Source: Variovorax sp. PMC12
GTDB taxonomy: Bacteria; Pseudomonadota; Gammaproteobacteria; Burkholderiales; Burkholderiaceae_C
Assembly: GCF_003019815.1 (NCBI RefSeq)
Contig: NZ_CP027774.1
Span: 868,001-932,000 of the forward strand
Direction: 5' to 3'
Length of the DNA: 64,000 nt
Shown: one piece after another, positions 30,601-36,201 of the stretch
How the letters are laid out: the number at the start of each line of letters is the position of its first letter
Position numbering within the stretch: the stretch's first letter is position 1
Made by a program: the position numbers and the translations under genes
Notes under the pieces: generated by a model
The model's database searches: none
The model's input: only the letters and a program-made list of their open reading frames with translations
Told to the model about the DNA's origin: nothing

Positions 30601-32426
30601 CCGCCAGTGTTCAGGTAGCCGCTCACCTCGAGCAGCCCGCCGCCGGTGTACCAGCGCTCGGTGGCGTAGCCGTTGGTGCCCGCGGGCACGCGCACCAGGT
30701 AGCGGCGGTCGATCCAGAGGTTGGCGTTGTTCAGGTTCTTGCTGTCGCGATTGCCCGGTGCATCGCGCTGCTCGTTGCCCTGGACGTTCACCTCGATGTT
30801 GTTCGACGCCATGGCCACGCGCACGCCCACCGCACCCGCGACGTCGATGGCCGCGCGCTCGGCCAGATGGACGCGGCGCGTTGCATTCACGTTGACCTGG
30901 CCGCCGGTGGCCAGCGTCATCGAGTCGGACTGGAACTCCACGTTGCCGCTGGACGCGATCTGCACCAGCGACAGGTCACGCCGGTTGTACGCGCCGTCCG
31001 AGAGGTTGGCCGATTCCTTGATGAGCGCATCGCGCTGCACGTCGAGCGCGGTGGCCTTGCTGTCGTCCAGCAGCACGGCACTGACGCTGCCGGGTGCGAG
31101 CGTGACGCGCGCATCGGCCTCGCCCGCATTGCCCGTGGCGTTCAGGTGCAGCGTGCCCCGCGTGGTGACGCTGGTGCTGGACAGCAGCACGCCCGATTGC
31201 TCGACCGTGCGGCCAGTCAGCGTGATGTCGCCGGTCAGCGCTTGGATCAGGCCCGAGTTGGAGACGCTGCCGGCGGTGCTGTCCTTGTTGCGCGCGGGGG
31301 TGACCTCGTTGCCGCGCGTGCTCGACTGCTGGTTGCTGTCGGTGCCCAGGCCCTTGCGGATCACGAAGCTGTCGCCGGCGGCGAGTGTGGTCTGCCCGCC
31401 CGGCGTGAGGATGGTGCCGCGGTTGTGCGCCTCGCGTCCGGCCAGCAGCACGTAACCCCCGCCCTCGGTCACGGTCTGCGGCTGGCGCGTGGAAATGCGC
31501 GCACCGGGTTCCACGATCACATCGCCCGTGGCGTTGCCGCTGGCGACGGCGGTGGCGCTCGCGGTCAGATCGTTGGCCAGCGTCGGCACGAAACCGGTGC
31601 CGAGTGCCTCGCTGTAGATGCCGCGCTTGAACTGCGCATCGGTCATGCCCACGGCGGAGGCCAGCAGGTTGCGCGTGTCGACCTGGCTGCTGCCGCTGAA
31701 CACGATGCCGTTGCGGTTGACCACCATCACCGTACCGTCGGCCTGGATCTGCCCCTGGATCTGCGAGGGGCGTGCCTTCGGGTCGTTCACGCGGTTGAGC
31801 ACGGCCCAACTGGGCTGCTGCTCGAACCGGAGCGTGGTGTTGCGTCCGACGTTGAAGGTCTCCCAGTTCAGGATCGCGCGCTCACCGGTCTGCGTGACGG
31901 TGACCTGCGTACGGCCGCCGTTCTGCGTCTGCACCGGCGCATTGGCATTGGCCCAGCCGGCCGTGAGGCTGGCGGTGTCCACGCGCAGGCCCCCTTCGGC
32001 CAGGCCGTCGGGCACGCTGGTGCCGGTCTCGAGCGCCGCACGCCGCGCGGCTTCCTGCGCGGCCTGCTGCGCCGCGATTCCGCGCGCGGCGATGTTGAGG
32101 TTGCCGATGGAACGCTGCAGCTGCTCGCTTGCACGCTGCTGCTGTGCCTGCGGACTGGTGAGCGTCGATGCGGGCATGCCGTTGGGCAGCCGGCCGGTAG
32201 CCACGGCGGCGTCCTGCGCCATGTTTTTCTGCGCCATCCACGCGCTGCTGAATGCACGCTGTGCGTGCGCGCTTTCTGCTGCGGCGGTGGCGGCGAGCAT
32301 CGCCAGGATGGCGTGGACCAGCGGCGTGAGACGGGCCCTGGGAAAGAAGGGAGAGAAAGAATTCGTGTTGCGCCGGGACACCGTGCTGCTGCGTTGCATG
32401 CGGACTTCCATGGGTTCGTGTTTCAT
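18678..32426 (-). CDS. TpsA: giant filamentous haemagglutinin-family exoprotein
   Basis: A 4582-residue secreted protein, about 13.7 kb of uninterrupted frame. An extended signal region ends AHAQ (about residue 56). The TPS secretion domain spans about 150-300, with NWETFNVG and NRNGI (usually NPNGI) as landmarks. The middle is a long beta-helix of Gly/Asn/Asp-rich repeats (GGxIxLxA, GxVxIDAS). The C-terminal part (about 4305-4470: AGEIEIFSNGSILLGQSRIF, then SGNVNLAALRVVNAENIQVK) fits DUF3739 of this family. Only two cysteines are seen (C2250, C2256). A DYNGDGLPD loop near residue 3132 looks calcium-binding. ATGs at 32411 and 32399 are alternative starts. Likely an adhesin or surface fibre. 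Confidence 0.93.
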   Translation of the reverse strand: MKHEPMEVRMQRSSTVSRRNTNSFSPFFPRARLTPLVHAILAMLAATAAAESAHAQRAFSSAWMAQKNMAQDAAVATGRLPNGMPASTLTSPQAQQQRASEQLQRSIGNLNIAARGIAAQQAAQEAARRAALETGTSVPDGLAEGGLRVDTASLTAGWANANAPVQTQNGGRTQVTVTQTGERAILNWETFNVGRNTTLRFEQQPSWAVLNRVNDPKARPSQIQGQIQADGTVMVVNRNGIVFSGSSQVDTRNLLASAVGMTDAQFKRGIYSEALGTGFVPTLANDLTASATAVASGNATGDVIVEPGARISTRQPQTVTEGGGYVLLAGREAHNRGTILTPGGQTTLAAGDSFVIRKGLGTDSNQQSSTRGNEVTPARNKDSTAGSVSNSGLIQALTGDITLTGRTVEQSGVLLSSTSVTTRGTLHLNATGNAGEADARVTLAPGSVSAVLLDDSKATALDVQRDALIKESANLSDGAYNRRDLSLVQIASSGNVEFQSDSMTLATGGQVNVNATRRVHLAERAAIDVAGAVGVRVAMASNNIEVNVQGNEQRDAPGNRDSKNLNNANLWIDRRYLVRVPAGTNGYATERWYTGGGLLEVSGYLNTGGHGIGEWAASGGTVAFGGGELVTRAGSAINVSGGSLDVQTGMLKQSWLMGKDGRLYNLSNAPGDMLYTGVYRGFENPHARWGKNTTEFFYNPLIGARELLENGYTVGRDAGRVIVGTTSAVLEGDVEATVFQGDRQRNAPDAALDGYRQLQTAAPRAGQLVIGQLRPVFDTGTGMLRDSPQAAAERIDIGAAPRIANSLRLEDALPDELNGKLKIDAGWLNGLALGGFKAYATGGITVDADVAVGSGGSIALHATQVDVKANLTARGGSIALGNMVGRLQSGSTTSWLDQPIAAEPPKGYTPGVDVAGGVVLDTRGLWTNLRSNAADIGGLPYVNGGSVSISSTGDVRLHAGTVIDTSSGAAMMADASLQGGRGGDITLKSNQYDATGRGAGALLLDGELRGHGVKGGGTLSIDTGIGVAIGGGVLANPGRLSAGEAVPVHLTLAQAFTIPAGTVLPQDFSYVANTVAPGEALKVMPVFSPTRAYTLPADWVVPAATVAWEYVVVYSKAGNIYTSGGTVPAGTELVNISGKMAPGYVVPAAAFPNGMPVPDYTATVAAGTPFARDVVLGAGALLMAGNRLPVDVAVKPLLVLDDGLFQSGFSRYSVSAQQGVQVAGGARIDVAMPVLRADVAAARATATGADPSAVLQRWLPPLWQEDPLKGVLTQRAGADLALNAGSVYSQAPLAVGQGSAISVDPGRALTLTGNGQITIDGTLNAWGGRIGVLPGAFGTGNDVNRPSGAANATSIWIGDHAVLDAAGRADTAVDSKGRVYGRVGKGGRIEIGAAYSADARLVDAADAFVVLRPGARLDASGAAARLDLPGRGTVEVTSDGGVISLASYRGMFLDGSLRAAAGGAGAAGGTLALSLETPNYGVVGSQDLKGINVDDAVRVPRELVLAQSQGDSGLSAGLKAGEREAALAYGHARIGVDRIAAGGFDNLSLMANGLASFDGNIDLRLGQSLRLTASAIDLAEGAAPGAQVNLAAPYIRLAGSTRTQADNYIMPNPVRGSKNGGTGGGALGLPLVAEGSRLSLDAQLIDIVGVVNTGARGTIVQNAAEPLVVERKAFDQIAMRSGGDVRLSQAATFYTPGNLTLAASQIYPAMNDSGSFFVGERGGVDAYGTLVREFDPARSLTIERIDPSAPLPAQPYSVFGSLRFAAATVNQGGVVRAPLGEITLGAIGGSSLTGEVNLLPGSVTSVSANGLTMPYGGTLDGLSYMHDGKDVVWKGVGNDPSVTLAAHAVSVREGAVLDLSGGGELTGAAFLAGRGGSTDARMNPLVQTTARGTFTLPGLATNPVYAIVPGAQAGYAPLVAEHGAGDPALGRQITVAAGVPGLPAGTYTLLPSTFALLPGAFRVELNGLAPNLPPSGVTVPMRNGSYAAAAQLGTANTAIRDTLPTQVFVTPADTLRSYSQYNETSYADFAIARAQRDGVPRPLLERDAKMLRLDLAAPASAGATSDAPALRFAGQVDYTPGAGGFGGSALLVGGYGKRYEVLADGAAPTPDFKGVSVHAGALNAIAAPRLGIGGLPSVSYVDYTGTSQRANIASFLTGAADIVLREGAVLRAGEVFFVTNTKAGGIVIEQGAGINTLGRGRAAWDSRDGFVYAPGTSSVLAVSNGWLDLLAPGFSNSPDAGAGRIDIGGCASGSLCHGITQLYSEGTIAASTDQSFELRDASRYGTRNLVLSVGGINVGSEAALAAAAARNALPPGLTLNQGILDRLLRGDPSSGAPALENLVLTARDAVNFHDSVELSTIDPATGRSSLERLVLGTPAIYGAGGADALARIHTGILVWNGAATSPGLVAAGGAGSGSGRLQIDANQIEFGYGPGSRPDTLHGMDRLVLGFGEVALNASERITANHTGSLSVYQSQGAWDDALKGYAFTGGNLRIQTPLLTGQAGSVNKLKAGGDIVLGAPAGAVAPALSGQALAQALGAEIGLDAGGNLTLASRIALPSGKLTASAGRHLRLDDGAQLDLAGRRIDFFDVPKYSWGGDVVLESRAGDVRQSAGSRIDISAEQNRAGKLTVLALGEGAGTVALNGAIAGASSGGYDAGGTRVPYAAGGADIRGQHIDDFVGLNRRLTEGGVFGSRSFQFKQGDLAVGDELKAREVSVSVDGGRLAVNGTIDASDEQAGSIRLAARDGVTIGGAAVLDAHSRVLRVDSYGQPIEAPNRAVIEIDAGSGRLVLENGARMDVRAGTDGAAQSLGTVELSAQRLGGARGNDIAIDASGQVRIDGARNVTVNGFWTYKDAAVGTDAAADGRPYQVVDQAYLDAKHADSVAFMGNVLANGDLVNNRLAGLRAYGDAFHLRPGVAVVSATPDGDLHVDGDIDLSGYRYASVNPRTQQTGTYGSGESGALVLRAGGNLNVYGSIADGFDTSVLQPTPSDNGWVLVRGRVPWGGDVVVPHGGMAELAEGTFFQSGRTLNYALPMQAMSLRAGTVLAAAATLSDDFVLPAGTVLGGAVRDAAGNVLHAAGTVLAQAVTLRAGMKLDAGNRLPGDARVAAMTWPAGVPLPFPVGAVNDTPSPDYNGDGLPDVPANGVILAGSLKLAKGAVVPAETLVKLPDDAVFVNLRPADANGNQGRNLALAPMLAEGSQSWSMRLVAGADTQAADSRALRPRRAGSFQGQLLMADTHYGMGSGLALQAPVAGVAGQYYWMGDSLNQIGAAPGTLANPDDWGGEDALWALNDMGLGNLVTWAPLGSMPKTVPVPATQQLFSVLRTGTGDLDLLSGGDFTMSSPYGVYTAGTQARGVAAAYNLPRSRIDGTVLGADGAAYEPFVDGGAQSLYRAWYPEHGGNVLVRAQGDVRGDLIGQRGSQFRNDAIGNIRPMPASADVGNWLWRQGTGSAVSGSEGVPTAWWINFGSYVSGPSSAYDLFGTAPFMTGFTGIGTLGGGNLVLEAGGDAGMLTRRMDLAGSFVSRSTGLNLVVGGTGRVSADGQQLTLAGGGDLDVRIGGRLNPVAELRSFPNTNDPTPQTIYQGARPDLNSTFVNLRGALRVQAGAVGGIELRFDRADPEESRAYQVYTATSSIAGGGPLLVPGDAAVRIDARGDLVLGSVGDPGRVAQVNNGTPFVGEGVQRAGEGFSWFSLWTPASGIDLFSAGGNLAPSTAIVGERSRADGQATDGRYMVPSMFRAVAASGSLYYGNSISGAVDGSNKAVQSPVGVMLAPSPVGPQFTHAGAGQLELMAGDSIYAGGYAFTQSGADPAGLPTPFNPGFSGSLERTWFGPRKLSNVSPDALAPSVFLDTYRPGEGNQRYPLFSLESPSASGDSVPGQQPARFYAVEGDVIGVRTGAIVYRGAGSNGGIPGALPTWYEGGGPVALRAGRDIVNSGTGLGEYEMAPVEALGWTTQVNRADASAPLKPIAMESGSARGNLIVHNNPDDVSVVSAGRDVRYSSFYVAGPGLLEVTAGRDVYMADKGELKSIGAVANIKPGDRSSGAGIAVAAGVGRNGPDFSAFAARYLDPANLAAAGQPLADQPGKAVVVYGDRLTLARWLQAQFGYGGDEAGAPAYLASKQAEIDSAYQQSAGGASGGAPNRDLQREYGLTSQLHLVNWLEERFGDGKRNGLGLRFDAASTDARAFFAALPAEQQRAFLRPVYYAELKAAGREYNAAGGPREGSYLRGREAIATLFPTHDAQGKAIERQGDLTMFSSALYYETVVNGIPTTRPKPGVKYLTKAEWIAIGSPGYDVPHYEVQDAGIHTDFGGDIRLMVPGGRTLVGVDGGFVPGEGSGVLTQGAGEIEIFSNGSILLGQSRIFTTFGGNILAWSAQGDINAGRGSKSTVVYTPQRRAYDDVGLVSLSPTAPNTGAGIATLNPLPEVPPGDIDLIAPLGTSDAGEAGIRVSGNVNLAALRVVNAENIQVKGQSVGIPVIAAVNVGALTNASAAASQAATAAQDAVQRDRAAQRQALPSVFTVRVLGFGNEGAGDAGSSDSGTRREHSGAAYDPKGVVQVLGAGALTTAQMQSLTPREQRGLKQ

Positions 32427-32504
32427 TGCTCGTTCGATGCCACGGAGCGGGCTGCGAAAGCCTGCGGCCCGTGGTCTACCGAGCTATGACAGCGAAGGTG
32501 CAGC

Positions 32505-32537
32505 GCGACTGCACCATGTCACGAAATCTTCATGAAG
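32505..32537 (-). promoter_or_regulatory. Shared promoter-like motif upstream of tpsA
   Basis: On the minus strand the core ATGAAGATTTCGTGACA, a five-base gap and CAGTCGC repeat the motif found before tpsB (18543-18575). It overlaps the last codons' downstream edge of the fecR-like gene and ends 79 bp before the tpsA start, a sensible place for an ECF-type promoter. A hairpin GGTGCAG-CGCGA-CTGCACC (32497-32515) overlaps its downstream half but is not present at tpsB. Confidence 0.6.
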
Positions 32538-32546
32538 CCTTGGCAC

Positions 32547-33536
32547 TCAGGCCTTGGCCTGCCCCAGCAGCACGATGCCGCCGGGCAGTTGCGTGAGCTC
32601 TGCGCCGTACACCTCGCGCACCAGCGAGGCCACGTCGTCGAGCCGGTCGATCGAAAAGCTCGCCTGCACCAGGCTGCGGCCCAGCGCCTCGCTGGTGAGA
32701 ACGAGCCGGCCGCGCCGGTAGCGATTGACCTCGGCCACCACCTGCGCGAGCGGCACCTGGTCGAACACCAGTTGCCGGCGGCGCCAGGCCGTGACCGGGC
32801 CGATGTCCACCGGCATGACGGCGCCCAGGCCCGCGGCGCCGTAGCGCAGTTGCCGTCCCTCGTCGAGCGGCAAGCGCTGCGCGCCACGGGCCACCTCGAC
32901 CTGGCCCGCGATGCAAGTGACACACACCTCGCCGTCGGTATTGCGGATGTTGAAGCGCGCGCGCACCGCGGAGACCACGCCGTCCGCAGCCGAAACGGTG
33001 ACGCGCGCCGAGGCCTGCGTCGCGATCTCGGCTTCGCCGGCCAGCAGCTCGATGCCCTCACCGCTCTCGCTGCCGCGCAGCACATTGACGCGGGTCTGCG
33101 TGTTCATCTGCAGCACCACGCCATCGGCCATGGCCACCTCGCGCTGCTCTCCGGTGGCGGTGCGGTAGTCCGCGCCCCACTCGGTGACGGAGGGCCAGAG
33201 CTCCAGCGGCGGCCGCACCGCCAGATAAGCCACCGAGGCGGCCACCGCGCCGCCCAGGAACGCACGCCGTCCCGCCACCGGCATGCGGGTGCGCGCATTG
33301 CGTTCGTCTTGCCGGCGTACCTGCAGCGCGGCCGACGCCATGGCCCGCCACACCTCACGCGCCTGCACGAACGCATTGGCATGGCTGCGGCTCTGCGCGC
33401 ACCACCGCTTGAAGGCCTGTGCGTCCTCGTCCGTCACCTGGTGCGAGCCGAGCCGCACAACCCAGGCCTGGGCTTCGCGTTGCAGGAGCTCCATCGCCTG
33501 GCCGTCTCCGGTTTGTTCGGATTCTTCAGCTGTCAT
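32547..33536 (-). CDS. FecR-like anti-sigma factor / sigma regulator
   Basis: A 329-residue protein from the ATG at 33536, overlapping the sigma gene by 11 bp (a GTG at 33560 would add eight residues). The N-terminal DUF4880-type cytoplasmic part has WVVRLGSHQVTDEDAQAFKR; a short membrane segment follows near residues 90-112 (RRAFLGGAVAASVAYLAV). The periplasmic FecR domain comes next (GEQREVAMADGVVLQMNTQT), and the C-terminal STN-like part is seen in QLVFDQVPLAQVVAEVNRY. It should hold or activate the adjacent sigma factor and receive a signal from the STN protein. Confidence 0.9.
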   Translation of the reverse strand: MTAEESEQTGDGQAMELLQREAQAWVVRLGSHQVTDEDAQAFKRWCAQSRSHANAFVQAREVWRAMASAALQVRRQDERNARTRMPVAGRRAFLGGAVAASVAYLAVRPPLELWPSVTEWGADYRTATGEQREVAMADGVVLQMNTQTRVNVLRGSESGEGIELLAGEAEIATQASARVTVSAADGVVSAVRARFNIRNTDGEVCVTCIAGQVEVARGAQRLPLDEGRQLRYGAAGLGAVMPVDIGPVTAWRRRQLVFDQVPLAQVVAEVNRYRRGRLVLTSEALGRSLVQASFSIDRLDDVASLVREVYGAELTQLPGGIVLLGQAKA

Positions 33537-34086
33537 GAGGCTTAGACTGTTTTCCGGCACCGGGACCGAAGCGCTGGACGAAATCTCTTCCCAATCGCTC
33601 GCAGCAATGCTCCAGGCCCGCGCGCAGTTCCTTCTCGACGGTGCGCGCCGACACGCCGTAGCGCGCGGCTATTTCCTTGTGCGGCATCTCGTCCACGCGT
33701 GCGGCCAGCACGATGGCACGGCGGCGCCGCGGCAGCTCGGCCAATGCGCGCTCCAGTGCCTCCAGCTCGTTGCGGGCCTCGGCACCGCGCGCCGGGTCGG
33801 CCATCTCGTCGGCCATGTCGTAGAGCGCCTCGACCTCGCCCACGCTCAGCAGCCGAGAGTTGCTCTTGCGCTGGTCTTCCGCCACATTGAGCGCGATGCG
33901 GAACAGGTAGGCCGAGGGATAGCGCACCGGGCTGCGCACGTTGGCGCTCTCCATGCGCAGGTAGGTCTCCTGCAGCGCGTCGTTGGCCAAATCTTCCGAG
34001 CCGAGGCGAATCTGCAGGTGCTTCCTGAACTGGGCGTAGCGCGCGAGGAACAGCGCGCGCAACGCGGCCTTGATCGAATCGGGCAT
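33526..34086 (-). CDS. ECF (FecI-like) RNA polymerase sigma factor
   Basis: A 186-residue protein with sigma region 2 (about 10-80: LGSEDLANDALQETYLRM, YPSAYLFRIALNVAEDQRK) and region 4 (about 110-165: LPRRRRAIVLAARVDEMPHK, EIAARYGVSARTVEKELRAG). It lies between an STN-domain gene (18-bp gap) and the overlapping fecR-like gene, the usual cell-surface signalling set. Its likely targets are the tpsA and tpsB promoters, which share a distinctive motif. Confidence 0.93.
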   Translation of the reverse strand: MPDSIKAALRALFLARYAQFRKHLQIRLGSEDLANDALQETYLRMESANVRSPVRYPSAYLFRIALNVAEDQRKSNSRLLSVGEVEALYDMADEMADPARGAEARNELEALERALAELPRRRRAIVLAARVDEMPHKEIAARYGVSARTVEKELRAGLEHCCERLGRDFVQRFGPGAGKQSKPHDS

Positions 34087-34104
34087 GCCTGCGGTCCCCG
34101 GCGC

Positions 34105-34842
34105 TCAGCCGGCACGCGCGCCACGCGCGGTGCTGTAGGGCCGGCAGTCGCGCGCTGGATCGGCGCGCGGCGTGAGAAGGATGGTGACGGGCTGCGCCAT
34201 GCCAGGCGGGGGTGGTGCATCCATCTCCAGCGAGCGCAGGATGGCGAGCACCGCCGCATCGCGCTGCGCAAGGCCACTGCCTTCGAGCAGGCGGGCTTCG
34301 CTCACGAGCCCCGTGGGGTCGATCCATAGCCGCAGGCCCAGGCGGTAGCGGCCGAAGGCATCGGGCTGCGCGATGCAGAGCACGCGCGTGATCGATGCCT
34401 GGAGCACGGCTGCATAGCCGGCCTGCGCCCGCGTGGCCTCCGCCGCCTCGGGGTCACCCTTCGTTGCGCGCCCGTCGGCCAGGCTTTTCTCGGACGGCTC
34501 CACTGGGACCGGCACGAGCGTGAAAGCATTGGCGCTGGTGTAGCGTGCAACGAGCCCGCTGCCTGCAAGCAGGCGGTGCAATGCTTCGCGCGGCGCGAAG
34601 TCGCCCCGGACCGCGGCAGCCTCGCGGCCGGCCGTGAGGCTGCTGGCCACCAGCACCGAATGCCCGGTGATGCGGCCGAAGACGGCGAGGGAAATTTCCA
34701 GCGACTGGGCCGGCAGGTCGAACCGCACGACCTCGCCATCGGCGGCGGCCTGTGCGGCGGCGAGCCGCGCGCCCATCATCAACGCCATGACGAGGCACCA
34801 GGACAGTGTCAGGGCACCGCCCGATGCGGAAGTACGTGTCAT
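34105..34842 (-). CDS. Periplasmic STN-TonB hybrid, VreA-like signalling protein
   Basis: A 245-residue protein from the ATG at 34842. The signal peptide ends RLAAAQA (about residue 34). Residues about 38-112 are a secretin/TonB short N-terminal (STN) domain (VVRFDLPAQSLEISLAVFGR, HRLLAGSGLVARYTSANAFT). Residues about 145-235 look like a TonB C-terminal domain (LGLRLWIDPTGLVSEARLLE, PVTILLTPR). It has no TonB-dependent receptor barrel, so it resembles the barrel-less VreA protein of the Pseudomonas PUMA3 system more than FecA. It probably signals to the FecR-like protein. First gene of the signalling unit. Confidence 0.8.
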   Translation of the reverse strand: MTRTSASGGALTLSWCLVMALMMGARLAAAQAAADGEVVRFDLPAQSLEISLAVFGRITGHSVLVASSLTAGREAAAVRGDFAPREALHRLLAGSGLVARYTSANAFTLVPVPVEPSEKSLADGRATKGDPEAAEATRAQAGYAAVLQASITRVLCIAQPDAFGRYRLGLRLWIDPTGLVSEARLLEGSGLAQRDAAVLAILRSLEMDAPPPPGMAQPVTILLTPRADPARDCRPYSTARGARAG

Positions 34843-35024
34843 GTGGCGGGGGGTCGACAACGGAAAAGCGTTCTGAAGAGATGGGGTACGAAGCGGCGAG
34901 GCTATCCGGCGCGAATGACTGACATGTGACGTTTGGTATGCATGCCACGCAGCCGTCTTCTCTCTGACTTGCATGCGACCTAGACTGCCGCGTTCGAGGC
35001 GGCACACAGAAGGACGACAGGCGC

Positions 35025-35402
35025 ATGAAATTCTTGCACGGCATGGCGGCCTTGCTGGTGGGCGGAGTCTGCGGGGTTTGCGGCGACGCAGCCGCGCAGG
35101 ACACGGCAAAGGCGACGAACGCCGGCGTGGACAGCTGCGCGGAGGTCACCGTCAACGGCGAACGCACACCCTCCTACGAGTGCCTCACGCAGAAGCTGCA
35201 GCCCAAGGCCCCGGCGCCCGGACGCGAGGGCGCGGCACCCGGCATGGCATCGGAAGCCATCGTGCAGAAGCCCTCGAACCAGCTCGGTCTGTTCAACCGC
35301 GCGGCGATCGGACACCGCATGGGCAACACCTTCGGCACCTCGGTCCACCCGCAACGCCCGCCGCCCGTCGCACCGTCTTCGCCGCTGATGCCGCGGCCCT
35401 GA
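35025..35402 (+). CDS. Small secreted protein, unknown function
   Basis: A 125-residue protein with a signal peptide (about 1-25, ending DAAAQ). The mature part is Pro/Ala/Gln-rich, with two cysteines about 15 residues apart (DSCAEVTVNGERTPSYECLT) that could form a disulfide, and a Pro-rich tail (HPQRPPPVAPSSPLMPRP). It is divergent from the STN gene (182 bp) and faces the decayed sigma gene. No family is recognised; its place suggests a link to the surface-signalling locus. Confidence 0.65.
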   Translation: MKFLHGMAALLVGGVCGVCGDAAAQDTAKATNAGVDSCAEVTVNGERTPSYECLTQKLQPKAPAPGREGAAPGMASEAIVQKPSNQLGLFNRAAIGHRMGNTFGTSVHPQRPPPVAPSSPLMPRP

Positions 35403-35464
35403 GCCTCGCGGCAGGCGTTGCTGATCGGTGTCGATGGGCAAGGCGATGTCGGGTCACAGGAACT

Positions 35465-36115
35465 TCATCGAATCGCCGCAGAAGACGCCCTCGTTGCCAC
35501 GGGGTTGCGGCCCCTTCTCACCCCGCCCTGCACCGACCGGCCGGCGAGCTCGGCGCAGTGCTCCAGTGCCTGGCGCAGCACGGTGTCCACGCGGCGCAAG
35601 GTCAGATCGAAGCGGGTGGCGACCTCCTCGCGCGTGGCGTCCTCGATGCGCAGGGCGGCCAGCACGGACCGGTGGCGTCGTGGCAGCCGATGCAGGGCAC
35701 GCTCCACCGCGGCGAGTTCGGAGCGCGCCTATGCGCTGAGGTCCGGGCCGGGGCCGAGATCCGCGAGGTAGTCGAGGTCGGTATCGGCACCCTCCGCGTA
35801 TTGCCAATTACGGTTGCTGCGCATGCGGTCCATCGCCGCGTTGCAGGCCGTGCGATAGACATAGGCTTCAGGGCTGTGCACGGACGCGAAGACCGCCAGA
35901 TCGTCCAGGCGAAGCCAGGCGTCGTGCAGGCACTCGCTGGCCAGGTCGGGGCAGCCCAGATGCCGGGTCAGGCGCTGCTGCAGCCGGACGTAGTTGGCGA
36001 CGAGAAAGTCGCGCAGCAAGACGCGTGGAGGTCCGCTCCTGCTTCTTTCTCCAACCGCCTCGTCATCCGCGCCTGCGGAAGCCACTGCGCAGACCCAGGT
36101 GCTCATGTCCAACAT
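35465..36115 (-). pseudogene. Second ECF sigma factor gene with an internal amber stop
   Basis: Starts at the ATG at 36115 with GGAGGG upstream. Region 2 is intact (LASECLHDAWLRLDDL, SPEAYVYRTACNAAMDRMRS), then a TAG at 35729-35731 interrupts the linker between GPGPDLSA and ARSELAAVERAL. The same frame continues with region 4 (LHRLPRRHRSVLAALRIEDA, ATRFDLTLRRVDTVLRQALE) to a stop at 35465. Because no frame change is involved, one substitution explains the break. Without region 4 the product should be inactive unless the stop is read through or is a sequencing error. Confidence 0.8.
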
Positions 36116-36158
36116 GGAACCCTCCGTATCGAAAACGCTGGGCAAATCCGTGCCCGTC

Positions 36159-36180
36159 CGGTTTCTCCAGCGAGAAACCG
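36159..36180 (-). terminator. Hairpin between the tpsA remnant and sigma pseudogene
   Basis: A perfect 9-bp inverted repeat, CGGTTTCTC-CAGC-GAGAAACCG, 22 bp past the stop of the tpsA remnant. There is no clear T-run, so it may be a weak terminator or a processing hairpin. Confidence 0.45.
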
Positions 36181-36201
36181 TGCGGGAACGAAGTCGGGGA
36201 A

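Noticed and set aside
18678..32489. Very long open frames opposite or out of frame with tpsA, for example 22230-27176 (+), 28347-32489 (+) and 21769-26931 (-)
   Set aside because: They are Arg/His/Ala-rich shadows of a high-GC gene; the minus-strand 4582-codon frame has a signal peptide, family motifs and sensible repeats.
32497..32515. Hairpin GGTGCAG-CGCGA-CTGCACC as terminator or riboswitch before tpsA
   Set aside because: Short stem, no T-run, overlaps the promoter-like motif and is not present at tpsB; not enough support for a separate feature.
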